Positions 9,291 through 17,634 of a DNA stretch of 64,000 bases are shown here, piece by piece. The DNA lies in contig NZ_SDAK01000001.1 in assembly GCF_004210295.1 (NCBI RefSeq), forward strand, positions 1,736,001-1,800,000, written 5' to 3'. This DNA comes from Lactococcus sp. S-13. GTDB lineage: Bacteria; Bacillota; Bacilli; Lactobacillales; Streptococcaceae. Numbering within the stretch: position 1 is the first letter of the stretch; each line of letters opens with the position of its first letter. A program made the position numbers and the translations under genes. The notes below the pieces were generated by a model that made no database searches, was not told where the DNA came from, and worked only from the letters and a program-made list of their open reading frames with translations.

Positions 9291-9539
9291 TTAAGCACTT
9301 ACCTTTTCAAATTGATTAGGTGTAAGATACCCTAAACTTTGATGGATTCGTTTTGAATTATAAAAGGCTTCGATGTACCAGAAAATACTCTGATAGGCTT
9401 CTTCAAAGTTCTTATATTTAAATTGATACACCCACTCTCTTTTTAAATGTCCATGCCAAGATTCAAGACTGGCATTATGATAAGGGTATCCTCCTCCAAC
9501 AATTTTGGCAAGTTCGTCATCAGAAATAGCCTCAAAAAT
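9291..9539 (-). pseudogene. Remnant of IS3-family transposase (OrfB C-terminus)
   Basis: On the minus strand the reading frame encodes 82 residues including YPYHNASLESWHGHLKREWV and RIHQSLGYLTPNQFEK. This is the end of an IS3-type rve integrase domain, with the last catalytic Glu of the DDE triad in LESW. The frame runs from a stop codon at 9540-9542, so the first two catalytic Asp regions and OrfA are missing. Just upstream on the same strand is a good ribosome-binding site and an ATG (9553-9555) that opens only seven codons. The element is a dead fragment marking old rearrangement at the edge of the eps locus. Confidence 0.85.
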
Positions 9540-10122
9540 TTAATCGATTTTCCATAATAATCTCCTTTTCTTAATATCACTATTTTAATACTATTCGTTC
9601 CATCTTTCATTAGCATACGTTACACATCAATGTTGTCTTAATATTATTCTATTTTTATAATTAATCGAGCCTACCTATCTATACTATAAGGTAAGAGTAA
9701 ATCACTATTTTGATAGATATATATTCTGATAAGGGTTCATTCTTGAAGGGGATGCTTGTTGTAACTAATTTTTTATTCTCATGTCTAAAATTTTTCACAA
9801 CACTATTTTCTTCATTAAAAAAGGCACAATAGTGGAAAAATAGGAGAAATGGAGCGAGTGGTTAAAATCAGCTCATAACGTAACAGTTATGGCTATTTTG
9901 TATCTAGTTTTGAATTTTTTGAAAAAAGTTAAGAGAAGGTAAAATGAAGAAAAAATCCACTTCCTTATGTGGAGGTGGATTTGATTACCCAAATATAAAT
10001 TTCTCAAAGGTAGAGAAAAAGGTAGAGATTCAATTGATTTTTATTGAAATGTAATGAAAGTCAAGTTTTTTCAAACACCTCTAAATCAATGTTTTACAAG
10101 TCTATTGACTCGTAACGAACCC
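9540..10122. other. Intergenic stretch after the IS remnant
   Basis: No full-length gene is visible in these 580 bases. They hold a short ORF at 9944-10054 described separately, an inverted repeat CATAAC/AGTTATG near 9875-9895, and a hairpin ATCCAC/GTGGAT at 9953-9982. The composition is A+T-rich and looks like eroded DNA left by insertion and deletion next to the transposase fragment. Confidence 0.5.
9944..10054 (+). CDS. Possible small ORF, 36 residues, unknown
   Basis: An ATG at 9944 is preceded by AGAAGG with five bases spacing and opens 36 codons starting MKKKSTSLCGGGFDYP and ending with TAA at 10052-10054. The first part overlaps a hairpin with ATCCAC/GTGGAT arms. No recognised family, no clear promoter and no signal peptide are seen. 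It could be a chance ORF in degraded DNA beside the IS remnant; the good ribosome-binding site is the only positive sign. Confidence 0.25.
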   Translation: MKKKSTSLCGGGFDYPNINFSKVEKKVEIQLIFIEM

Positions 10123-10284
10123 TTATTTAACTTCTTTAAAAATTACGTGTTTGCGCAATTTTGGAGAGTATTTTTTAAGTTCAAGTTTGTCAGGTGTGTT
10201 ACGTTTGTTCTTTTGTGTAAGGTAAAGACGTTCGCCTGATTCTTTATGTTCGAGAATAACGTGTGTACGTACTCCAGCTGCCAT
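10123..10284 (-). CDS. rpmG: 50S ribosomal protein L33, cysteine-free form
   Basis: The 53-residue translation begins [20 protein letters not shown] and continues [20 protein letters not shown], the core of L33. The usual zinc-binding cysteines are absent, so this is the C-minus paralogue, a type thought to work when zinc is scarce. It lies 23 bases downstream of rpmF on the same strand and is probably cotranscribed with it. It is too short for standard ORF cut-offs but is unambiguous by sequence. Confidence 0.92.
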   Translation of the reverse strand: MAAGVRTHVILEHKESGERLYLTQKNKRNTPDKLELKKYSPKLRKHVIFKEVK

Positions 10285-10307
10285 AGTATGTTACTTCCTT
10301 TCTAAAA

Positions 10308-10481
10308 TTACTTTGTTTCGCGGACTTTGCGGCCTTTGTAGTAGCCTTTAAGTGAAACGCGGTGTGAGTGACGGTAGTCACCAGTAGTTTCGTCAAAAGT
10401 AACAGTTGGAGCTGTCAATTTGTAGTGTGTACGACGACGGTTTTTCTTTGCTGATGATGTGTGACGTGCAGGTACTGCCAT
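10308..10481 (-). CDS. rpmF: 50S ribosomal protein L32
   Basis: The 57-residue translation begins [20 protein letters not shown] and ends [11 protein letters not shown], a clear L32. The N-terminal MAVPxRxTSxxKK signature is intact. L32 proteins often carry a Cys zinc site in the second half; here that region ([17 protein letters not shown]) has none, like the partner L33. A strong ribosome-binding site (GGAGG) precedes the ATG at 10481. The gene leads an rpmF-rpmG pair. Confidence 0.94.
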   Translation of the reverse strand: MAVPARHTSSAKKNRRRTHYKLTAPTVTFDETTGDYRHSHRVSLKGYYKGRKVRETK

Positions 10482-10541
10482 TGTTTATTTCCTCCGTAGA
10501 ATTTTATTGATTTCTGCAAGTGTGCAAAAACATACTTTATT

Positions 10542-10569
10542 AGTATAACATAATTTTTGAGAAATGCAA
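10542..10569 (-). promoter_or_regulatory. Promoter of rpmF-rpmG
   Basis: On the minus strand TTGCAT (10564-10569) and TATACT (10542-10547) are separated by 16 bases. They lie about 60 bases upstream of the rpmF start, in the right orientation for the L32-L33 pair. Confidence 0.6.
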
Positions 10570-10641
10570 GTTTTGTAAAGTATTTTTACTTGACAATTTT
10601 AGAGTGAATTTTTTAGTAAACACTCAAACAGATGATTTTCA

Positions 10642-10872
10642 TTGACTTCTGACAAAAATGTTTGACAGCTAATATAGTGGTAGATTTTAAAAATTTTTGA
10701 TAGAATGAGGACAACTCATGGAGAAACTCACAAATTAAATAGCTCAGCTCCTTTTGGATCAAAGTGCGGAGAGAGGTTGTTTTTTGGTTTTGAACAAATA
10801 CAGTGTTCAAGGAAAAATAACTTCAAACTAAACAGGGCAATGTTTCATTATCATTTTTTTGGAGGAAAATTC
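10642..10872 (+). promoter_or_regulatory. Long leader of the metal ATPase gene
   Basis: TTGACT (10642-10647) and TTGACA (10662-10667) are possible -35 boxes, and TAGAAT at 10701-10706 a possible -10. Downstream, ACAACTC near 10710 can pair with GAGGTTGT near 10776, enclosing a smaller CTCC/GGAG hairpin. A T-rich run follows at once, so the structure resembles a leader with a terminator or attenuator. The untranslated leader would be about 160 bases, long for a simple metal-resistance gene. No known riboswitch class was recognised. Confidence 0.35.
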
Positions 10873-12654
10873 ATGAAAAACTGGCAAAAATTGATTTTGG
10901 TCTTTGCGATTGCTGCAGTGGCTCTTTTGTGCAACTTTGTTTTAGGGGCACCGCTGATTGCACGCTTAATCGTAACAATAGCGGGTGGGGTCTTGGCCTT
11001 ATCCATGCTTATTGAAATGATTAAAACCTTACGTTCGGGCTCTTATGGGGTTGATTTGTTAGCGATAACGGCGATTATTGCTACTTTATTAGTTGGAGAA
11101 TACTGGGCTTCACTCATCATTATTTTAATGCTTGTTGGTGGTGAAAGTTTGGAAGATTATGCTGCTGGACGGGCCAATCGAGCTTTAGCAACGCTTCTCG
11201 AAAAATCACCAAGTATTGCTCATGTTCAGAAACTGGAGGGTGTTTTTGATGTACCTTTGGAACAAATCGAAATAGGAAGTCAATTACTTATTAAACCTCT
11301 CGAAGTCATTCCGATTGATGGGAAATTAAGGTCGAAAGCCGCAGTTCTTAATGAATCTTCGGTCACAGGGGAGACGAAGCCTAATGAATTAGTTGAAGGT
11401 GATGAGGTTCTTTCGGGGGCAATTAATGGGAATTCAAGTATTTTGATTGAAACAACTGTGGTTGCTGCCGATTCTCAATTTCAAAAAATTGTTCAATTGG
11501 TTAAAACCGCTGAAGAAACGCCCGCTAACTTTGTGCGTTTAGCGGATCGTTATGCTGTACCTTTTACGATTATTGCATATGTGATAGCGGCAATCGCGTA
11601 TTTTATATCGGGAGATCCGGTAAGGGTTGCTGAGGTCTTGGTGGTCGCTAGTCCTTGTCCATTGATATTGGCAGCACCAATTGCTTTTGTATCAGGAATG
11701 AGTCGCTCTAGCCAAAATGGTGCTTTGATTAAAAACGGGACGATTATTGAGAAATTGGCAAAAGCTCGGGAAATTTTTCTGGATAAAACAGGGACGATTA
11801 CTGAAGGAGAAATTAAGGTTGACAGCATAGGGCCAGTAGAATCAATATCTGAGCGTGAGCTTTTACAGATTGTTTACAGTGTTGAAAAATCAAGTGGTCA
11901 CATTTTAGCTAAAGCAGTAGTTGAATACGCAGAGGGTTTAGGGGTTCAGCCGTTAGCATTAACAGCACTGACGGAGGTTGCAGGGCTAGGTGTTATCGGT
12001 GAACTTGGCGGAAAGGAAATCAAGATAGGACGTGGCTCTTTTGCTTTTGCTCCCGAGAATTTAACTTATGAAACGGCATTTTATGTCAGTCGTGCTGGTC
12101 AATATATTGGTGCGGTGACCTTTTCAGATACGCTTCGTCCAGAAGCCAGCGAAACCATCGAGGAGTTGCGTAAGCTTGGTTTGGAAAGAATCACGATGCT
12201 GACGGGGGACAATCAGCGCGTTGCTCAAAAAATTGCAAAACAGGTGAATATTGATAATGTCCACGCTAGTTTACTGCCAGATGAAAAACTTGAGTTTATC
12301 AAAAATTCGGCCTACAAGCCAGTCATTATGGTGGGTGATGGCATCAATGATGCGCCAGCGCTAGCGACAGCAGATGTTGGTATTTCTATCGGTGTTGGTT
12401 CAGGGACAGTCGCCAGTGAAGCGGCAGATATTGTCCTTTTACAAAATGACTTGCGCAAAGTCTCAAAATCAATTGAAATTAGTCGAGATACGATGAAAAT
12501 TGCAAAACAGGCGGTGATGATTGGGATTGTGATTTGTATAATTTTGATGTTTATTGCGGCAACTGGGCTGATTCCAGCGGTTATTGGTGCAATTTTTCAA
12601 GAAGTCATTGATGTGGTTTCAATTCTTTACGCACTGCGTGCTTTGCGGGGGTAA
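10873..12654 (+). CDS. Heavy-metal-translocating P1B-type ATPase
   Basis: The protein pumps a transition-metal ion across the membrane using ATP. Visible motifs are the actuator SSVTGETKP, the membrane metal-site motif SPCPLILAAP (about residue 259), the phosphorylation site DKTGTIT (about 303), the His-containing SSGHILAKA of P1B nucleotide domains, and GDGINDAPAL (about 487). There is no N-terminal heavy-metal-associated domain or His/Cys-rich tail. The SPC motif, in place of CPC, points away from typical Cu/Cd pumps, so zinc, cobalt, iron or manganese are all possible. I chose the ATG at 10873 because GGAGG precedes it; the frame is open further upstream to a Met at 10705 that has no ribosome-binding site. 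Confidence 0.9.
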   Translation: MKNWQKLILVFAIAAVALLCNFVLGAPLIARLIVTIAGGVLALSMLIEMIKTLRSGSYGVDLLAITAIIATLLVGEYWASLIIILMLVGGESLEDYAAGRANRALATLLEKSPSIAHVQKLEGVFDVPLEQIEIGSQLLIKPLEVIPIDGKLRSKAAVLNESSVTGETKPNELVEGDEVLSGAINGNSSILIETTVVAADSQFQKIVQLVKTAEETPANFVRLADRYAVPFTIIAYVIAAIAYFISGDPVRVAEVLVVASPCPLILAAPIAFVSGMSRSSQNGALIKNGTIIEKLAKAREIFLDKTGTITEGEIKVDSIGPVESISERELLQIVYSVEKSSGHILAKAVVEYAEGLGVQPLALTALTEVAGLGVIGELGGKEIKIGRGSFAFAPENLTYETAFYVSRAGQYIGAVTFSDTLRPEASETIEELRKLGLERITMLTGDNQRVAQKIAKQVNIDNVHASLLPDEKLEFIKNSAYKPVIMVGDGINDAPALATADVGISIGVGSGTVASEAADIVLLQNDLRKVSKSIEISRDTMKIAKQAVMIGIVICIILMFIAATGLIPAVIGAIFQEVIDVVSILYALRALRG

Positions 12655-12690
12655 AATAAAATGAACTTACTTTTTTGTAAGTTCATTTTT
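12655..12690 (+). terminator. Terminator after the metal ATPase
   Basis: ATGAACTTAC (12661-12670) and GTAAGTTCAT (12677-12686) form a 10-bp perfect stem with a T6 loop, followed by a T run. It sits directly after the ATPase stop codon. Confidence 0.85.
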
Positions 12691-12699
12691 CTGACCAAA

Positions 12700-12745
12700 A
12701 TACTGACGAAAATTTTCGTCAGCATTTTCTCTCGTTTTCGTCAGT
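12700..12745. repeat. CTGACG palindromic element, copy 1
   Basis: CTGACGAAAATTTTCGTCAG at 12703-12722 is a perfect 20-base palindrome. GCATTTTCTCT follows, and then a further half-copy TTTCGTCAGTAAAT. It lies between the convergent ATPase and parB genes and shares its core and flanks with other copies across the window. Confidence 0.85.
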
Positions 12746-12748
12746 AAA

Positions 12749-13540
12749 TTAGACGTTATTTTTCAATAATTGAATTAAATTTTCTAATTCATCAAGGCTG
12801 TCAAAGTTTATAGATAGGCTTCCTTGGTGGTTTTTATTTTTTTTGATTTTTACTTTATTGCCTAGCTTTTTCATTAGCTCTTTTTCGATTTCGTCAGCAA
12901 AAATGTCCGTTTTTGTAGTTTTAAGATTTGCGTCAGCATTTTTTCCTTTGCTATAAATCAAAGTTTCTAAGGCGCGCACGTTGAGCTGCTCGGCGATTGC
13001 TTTATGAGCCAATTCAAGTTGCCTTTTCGGATTCTTCTCAGCCAATAAAGTTCGCCCATGAGCCGTGGAGAGCTCACCTGCTTCTACTCGGCTCAAAATA
13101 GCTTCAGGCAAGCCAAGTAAGCGAATCAAATTGGAAACGTAAGAACGAGATTTTCCGAGTGCTTTGGCAATTTGATCGTGTGTCATGTTCAATTTTTCAA
13201 CGAGTTGAACCAAACTGCGCGCTTCTTCAATGGGATTAAGGTTTTCTCGTTGTAAATTTTCCAAAATAGATAAGGTCATCATTTCCTCATCAGAATAGTC
13301 GCGAACAATCGCAGGAATTGTTGTTTTTCCAGCTAGTTTTGAAGCTTGGAAGCGTCGCTCGCCAGCCAGCAACTCGTAGCCAATCAGTTCAGATTTGCGG
13401 ACAATAACGGGCTGCAAAACACCATTTTTACGAATAGATTGAGCGAGTTCTTCCAATTTATCCGTATCAAAAATCAGGCGCGGCTGATAAGGGTTTTTGA
13501 CAATTGAATTTATTTTAAGCTGCTCGATTTTTTCCGCCAT
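12749..13540 (-). CDS. parB: ParB/Spo0J-family chromosome partition protein
   Basis: ParB loads at parS sites as a CTP-dependent clamp and organises the origin region for segregation. The 263-residue protein has the N-terminal ParB domain (IVKNPYQPRL, then GVLQPVIVR and LLAGERRFQASKLAG around residue 60). ENLQRENLNPIEEA and a helix-turn-helix (MTHDQIAKALGKSRSYVSNL, about 118-137) follow, then a basic C-terminal dimer region. No parA partner is next to it, which is common in lactococci and streptococci. It lies just downstream of rarA on the same strand, 34 bases apart. Confidence 0.92.
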   Translation of the reverse strand: MAEKIEQLKINSIVKNPYQPRLIFDTDKLEELAQSIRKNGVLQPVIVRKSELIGYELLAGERRFQASKLAGKTTIPAIVRDYSDEEMMTLSILENLQRENLNPIEEARSLVQLVEKLNMTHDQIAKALGKSRSYVSNLIRLLGLPEAILSRVEAGELSTAHGRTLLAEKNPKRQLELAHKAIAEQLNVRALETLIYSKGKNADANLKTTKTDIFADEIEKELMKKLGNKVKIKKNKNHQGSLSINFDSLDELENLIQLLKNNV

Positions 13541-13574
13541 TTTTACTGATCCTTTTGTTCAATGCTTTAAGTGT

Positions 13575-14855
13575 TTATTTTTTACTGACGGAATCGTCAG
13601 AAATAGCTTTTTGCTCATCAATCCATTGTTTTCTTGAGTGGAGAGCTCGTTCATATTTACCCATGTCGTCAGGCCGAAAATAATCCGCCTTCTTGAGTTT
13701 GTCAGGTAAATACTGCTGATTGACCCAGTGGTTGGGAAAGTTGTGAGCATACTGATAGTCTACCGAACGTCCCAAATCTTTAGCACCAGCATAATGCCCA
13801 TCTTGCAAATGAGCTGGAACAGGGAGATTGCCATATTTACCTAGATCGGCCAGGGCCTCATCCATTGCCAGATAAGCAGCGTTTGATTTTGGTGACAAAG
13901 CTAAATCCACAATGATATTAGCAATGGGAATCCGCGCTTCAGGAAAACCAAGTTTTTCGGCAGCCTGTAAAGCTAAAACAGTATGCATAGCGGCGTCAGG
14001 GTTAGCCAAACCAATATCTTCATAAGCCATAACAGTCAAGCGTCTAGATAAGCTTTGCAAGTCACCTCCTTCAATCAAACGGGCTGCATAGTGTAAACTT
14101 GCATTAACATCGGAGCCGCGAATAGACTTTTGCAGAGCAGACAAAATATCATAATGAGCATCACCATCTTTGTCAAAAGTTGCTGCTTTACGCTGCAAAG
14201 AATTTTCCATATCATCCAAAGTAATGTGGTGTTCCTTTGAAGATAAAACAGCTAATTCAAGCGCATTAAAAGTCGAGCGTAAATCACCATTGGTCGAATG
14301 GACTAAGAAGTAAAGAGCGTCTTCATCCAATTCAACCTTAAACTCAAATCCTCGTTCCTTATCTTGTAAACTAAGGTTTACAGCGTGTGCTAAGTCCTCT
14401 ACTTCCAAAGGCTTCAACTCAAAGATTTGAACACGCGATCTAATCGCAGGAACCACCGAAAAATAAGGATTTTCTGTGGTTGCTCCAATCAAAATAATTT
14501 GACCATTTTCTAAAAGAGGCAAAAGAAAATCTTGCTTAGGTTTATCTAATCGATGAATTTCATCAAGTAATAGCACCAATTGTCCAGAAAATTCTGCTTC
14601 AGCTGCAATTTCTTGTAGGCGTTTTTTGCTATCGGTTGTAGCATTGAAAGTACGAAAAGCTGCATTCATCGTCCCAGCAATAGCGGAAGCAATTGATGTC
14701 TTACCAATACCAGGCGGCCCATAGAGAATCATGCTCGAAAGGAGTTGTGTTTCTACCATTCGCCGAATAATTTTTCCTTGACCAACCAGATGTTTTTGCC
14801 CAATAATTTCATCTATATTTCTTGGTCTCATACGTCGGGCGAGATTTTGTACCAT
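13575..14855 (-). CDS. rarA: Replication-associated recombination protein A (MgsA/RarA AAA+ ATPase)
   Basis: RarA is an AAA+ ATPase related to clamp loaders that acts at stalled replication forks. The 426-residue protein has IIGQKHLVGQGK, Walker A GPPGIGKT (residues 46-53), Walker B LLLDEIHRL (about 95-103), sensor-1 IGATTENPYFSV, and the C-terminal MgsA domain with RGSDVNASLHYAARLI and MAYEDIGLANPDA. The length and all motifs are normal. The ribosome-binding site AAGGAG precedes the ATG at 14855. It is upstream of parB and probably cotranscribed with it. Confidence 0.95.
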   Translation of the reverse strand: MVQNLARRMRPRNIDEIIGQKHLVGQGKIIRRMVETQLLSSMILYGPPGIGKTSIASAIAGTMNAAFRTFNATTDSKKRLQEIAAEAEFSGQLVLLLDEIHRLDKPKQDFLLPLLENGQIILIGATTENPYFSVVPAIRSRVQIFELKPLEVEDLAHAVNLSLQDKERGFEFKVELDEDALYFLVHSTNGDLRSTFNALELAVLSSKEHHITLDDMENSLQRKAATFDKDGDAHYDILSALQKSIRGSDVNASLHYAARLIEGGDLQSLSRRLTVMAYEDIGLANPDAAMHTVLALQAAEKLGFPEARIPIANIIVDLALSPKSNAAYLAMDEALADLGKYGNLPVPAHLQDGHYAGAKDLGRSVDYQYAHNFPNHWVNQQYLPDKLKKADYFRPDDMGKYERALHSRKQWIDEQKAISDDSVSKK

Positions 14856-14869
14856 ATATTCTCCTTTCT

Positions 14870-14894
14870 AAGGTTTACAATAACTGTAAACCTT
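14870..14894. repeat. Inverted repeat between GNAT gene and rarA
   Basis: AAGGTTTACA (14870-14879) and TGTAAACCTT (14885-14894) form a perfect 10-bp stem with loop ATAAC. There is no T run, so it is not a classic terminator. A similar GTTTAC/GTAAAC repeat lies between prmA and rsmE. Confidence 0.6.
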
Positions 14895-14896
14895 AT

Positions 14897-15385
14897 TTAC
14901 ACTAAAGTTTTATCAAGGTAGAAAGCTAATGTATAGTCATCAACATAATGCCCATTGATGAAAAATTCACTCCGCAAGTGTCCCTCTACCATAAATCCTA
15001 ATTTTTTATAAAGCTTCAAAGCTTCAGGATTAGAACCCATTGCTTGGATTGTAATTTTTTTATAGCCCTCGTGGCGAGCAAATTTAAGAAAATGCTGGAT
15101 AAGTGCTGTTGCAACACCTTTCCCACGGGCAGCCTCGACAGTCATAACGCCAAAAGTTACCACGTGTTGTCCAAAATCGGACTTGTGGCGAGGCCCATAA
15201 TCAAGTACGCCAAGTATCTCTCCATCTTCTTCAGCTAAAAAGTAACCCATCCCTTTAGTGATTTTTTCAACGATTTTCTCAGCAGAGGAGTTCATCACAT
15301 GAGGAGTAGAAACTAAAGTCCAGTTTTCATTTTCGAGTTGAGCGACAAGTGCAAAATCACGGGGTTCAATTTTCCTAATAAGCAT
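14897..15385 (-). CDS. GNAT-family N-acetyltransferase
   Basis: The 162-residue protein fits one GNAT domain: MLIRKIEPRDFALVAQL at the start, GVMTVEAARGKGVATALI containing the acetyl-CoA pyrophosphate-binding RGKGVA pattern, and NPEALKLYKKLGFMVEGHLR. The last part resembles small-molecule or ribosomal-protein acetyltransferases that end in an FxxxGxYxDDY motif (FINGHYVDDYTL). The substrate is unknown. It is upstream of rarA on the same strand, separated by an inverted repeat. Confidence 0.85.
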   Translation of the reverse strand: MLIRKIEPRDFALVAQLENENWTLVSTPHVMNSSAEKIVEKITKGMGYFLAEEDGEILGVLDYGPRHKSDFGQHVVTFGVMTVEAARGKGVATALIQHFLKFARHEGYKKITIQAMGSNPEALKLYKKLGFMVEGHLRSEFFINGHYVDDYTLAFYLDKTLV

Positions 15386-15556
15386 TAAAATTCTCCAAAT
15401 TCTAAGTAATCAGCGTCCAAAAAAGAAAAAAGTCAAAAAACTCTCTCAAAAAATCGAAAAAAGAAGACTTTGAGGGAAAATTTCTCAAATCCAGACCGCT
15501 TTCTCTAACATTTTTTTGTTATAATTATTTTAACATAATATAGATGAGGTTTGAAC

Positions 15557-16024
15557 ATGGCTAAATTTGGATTTTTAGATATTTTAGAAGAAGAGCTGGA
15601 AAAAGGCTTTTCTTATGACTTTGAGATGAACTGGGACAAGCGTAACTTTGCGGTAGAGGTCAGCTTTTTGCTAGAAGTTGAGAATACAGCAGGCGTTGAT
15701 GTTGTGGATGCTGACGGGGTTGAGTCCGCTGAAAACATCATGTATGAGGACGCGGTGATCTTCTACAACCCAGCCAAATCACGTTTTGATGAGGCTGACT
15801 ATCTGGCGGCTATTCCTTATTCAGAAAAAGGACTTTCTCGTGAATTTTTGGCTTATTTCACGCAATTTTTGCAAGAAACAGCCGACCAAGGCTTGGATGA
15901 TTTAATGGACTTTTTAGCTGATGAAGCTGCCGAAGAATTTTCAGTCAATTGGGATAAAGAAGCTTTTGAAAGTGGTATTACTGATTTATCTGAAACAGAA
16001 TTTTATAAGTACCCAAGATATTAA
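15557..16024 (+). CDS. DUF3013-family protein
   Basis: This acidic protein of 155 residues begins MAKFGFLDILEEELEKGFSY and contains WDKRNFAVEVSFLLE and YNPAKSRFDEADYLAAIPY. It matches the DUF3013 family known from lactococci and streptococci, whose function is unknown. I chose the ATG at 15557 because GAGG lies eight bases upstream; a TTG two codons earlier also opens the frame. There is no signal peptide or membrane span, so it is cytoplasmic. The ABC-F gene starts 30 bases downstream and is probably cotranscribed. Confidence 0.8.
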   Translation: MAKFGFLDILEEELEKGFSYDFEMNWDKRNFAVEVSFLLEVENTAGVDVVDADGVESAENIMYEDAVIFYNPAKSRFDEADYLAAIPYSEKGLSREFLAYFTQFLQETADQGLDDLMDFLADEAAEEFSVNWDKEAFESGITDLSETEFYKYPRY

Positions 16025-16053
16025 GAAATTTAGAAAGAATTAATAAGTAAACA

Positions 16054-17607
16054 ATGAGTATTTTAAATGTAAAAAATCTATCCCACGGTTTTGGTGACCG
16101 CGCAATTTTTGAAGATGTAAGTTTCCGTTTGCTCAAAGGCGAGCACATCGGCTTTGTTGGGGCAAATGGCGAAGGTAAATCAACGTTCATGAATATTATC
16201 ACAGGAACTCTGGTTCCTGATGAAGGAAAAGTGATTTGGTCGAAAAAACACCGGGTTGGCTATATGGACCAACATGCCGCACTCGGAAAAGGCAAAACGA
16301 CGCGTGAAGCATTGGCTGAGGCATTTCAATATCTATTTGATATAGAGGCGCAAATCAATGATACTTACTTGAAAATGGCAGAAATGTCAGAAGACGAGAT
16401 GAATGCTGCGCTTGAGAATGTCGGAGAACTTCAAGAAGAATTGGATAATAGTGACTTTTATCTCATTGATGCCAAAGTTGAAGAAACAGCACGAGGTCTT
16501 GGTTTAACTCCTCTGTTGGATAAAGATGTGGCCGAACTTTCTGGAGGGCAAAGAACGAAAATCTTGCTTGGCAAACTTTTGCTTGAAAAACCAGATATCT
16601 TGCTTTTGGATGAACCAACGAACTATTTGGATGAAGAACACATTTTATGGTTGAAAAATTACCTTAAAAACTATGAAAATGCCTTTATTTTGATTTCGCA
16701 TGATGTGCCATTTATGGATGAAGTGGTCAATGTGATTTATCATGTGCACGGTCTTGGGATTACCCGCTATTCAATGGGTTATGCGGAATTTGAACGTGTC
16801 TTTGAAGAGAAAAAGGCACAGCTTGAAGCTTTGCATAATGCGCAGGTCGCTGAGCAAGCTAAACTGAAAGACTTCATTGCGCGTAAAAAAGCGAATGTGG
16901 CAACGTCTGGCCAAGCAAAAGCGCGTGAGAAAAAATTGGCGAAAATGGAAATTGTTGAAACGATTTCTGAAAAGCCAAAACCTCATTTTGATTTTAAATT
17001 TAGTCGAAAACCAAGTCGTCTCGTTTTTGAGGCGAAAGATTTAGTCATTGGTTACAATGAACCTTTGTCGTCAGAAATTAATTTAAAAGTAGAAGCTGGA
17101 CAAAAAATTGCCTTTATTGGATCCAACGGGATTGGTAAATCGACTTTGCTCAAGAGTTTAATGGGCTTGATTCCAAGTCTTGATGGGGAAGTTGAAAAAG
17201 GAAATTTCCAAGATATTGCTTACTATGAGCAAGAAATCAAAAATCCTTCGCAAAAAACAGTGCTTGATGATTTATGGGATGAGTATCCAAGTTGGAATCA
17301 AGCAGAACTCCGCGGGGCACTTGCTCGGGTGGGCTTGACGGCCAAACAAATTGAATCACGTGTTTATGTTCTTTCAGGGGGAGAACAAGCAAAATTACGT
17401 TTTGCGAAATTAATGAATACCGAATCTAACATTCTCATCTTGGATGAACCAACCAATCATTTGGACGTGGACGCTAAAGAAGAACTCAAACGTGCACTTA
17501 TTGAATATCCAGGAACTATTCTGATGGTTTCACACGAACCAGAATTTTATGAAGGCTTGGTTTCTGATATCATTAACTGTGAAGAATGGACCACACGGAT
17601 TTTGTAA
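16054..17607 (+). CDS. ABC-F family ATPase (YbiT-type translation factor)
   Basis: The 517-residue protein has two ATP-binding cassettes and no membrane domain. The first cassette has GANGEGKST (residues 36-44), LSGGQRTKI and LLLDEPTNYLDEEHI; the second has GSNGIGKST, LSGGEQAKL and LILDEPTNHLD. A linker of about 80 charged residues with many Lys and Ala lies between them, as in ribosome-binding ABC-F proteins. The overall pattern is closest to the YbiT group of housekeeping translation factors rather than to known antibiotic-resistance forms, though that distinction is an inference. It is followed by an unknown gene 27 bases later. Confidence 0.9.
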   Translation: MSILNVKNLSHGFGDRAIFEDVSFRLLKGEHIGFVGANGEGKSTFMNIITGTLVPDEGKVIWSKKHRVGYMDQHAALGKGKTTREALAEAFQYLFDIEAQINDTYLKMAEMSEDEMNAALENVGELQEELDNSDFYLIDAKVEETARGLGLTPLLDKDVAELSGGQRTKILLGKLLLEKPDILLLDEPTNYLDEEHILWLKNYLKNYENAFILISHDVPFMDEVVNVIYHVHGLGITRYSMGYAEFERVFEEKKAQLEALHNAQVAEQAKLKDFIARKKANVATSGQAKAREKKLAKMEIVETISEKPKPHFDFKFSRKPSRLVFEAKDLVIGYNEPLSSEINLKVEAGQKIAFIGSNGIGKSTLLKSLMGLIPSLDGEVEKGNFQDIAYYEQEIKNPSQKTVLDDLWDEYPSWNQAELRGALARVGLTAKQIESRVYVLSGGEQAKLRFAKLMNTESNILILDEPTNHLDVDAKEELKRALIEYPGTILMVSHEPEFYEGLVSDIINCEEWTTRIL

Positions 17608-17634
17608 GAAACGATGACTTACTGGAGGTGAAAG

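Noticed and set aside
9953-9982. Hairpin ATCCAC/GTGGAT as an intrinsic terminator
   Set aside because: There is no T run after it on either strand and no convincing gene upstream; it overlaps the small ORF instead.
10705-10872. In-frame upstream extension of the metal ATPase from an ATG at 10705
   Set aside because: It has no ribosome-binding site, its 56 residues do not look like a metal-binding domain, and GGAGGAAAATTC lies right before the ATG at 10873.
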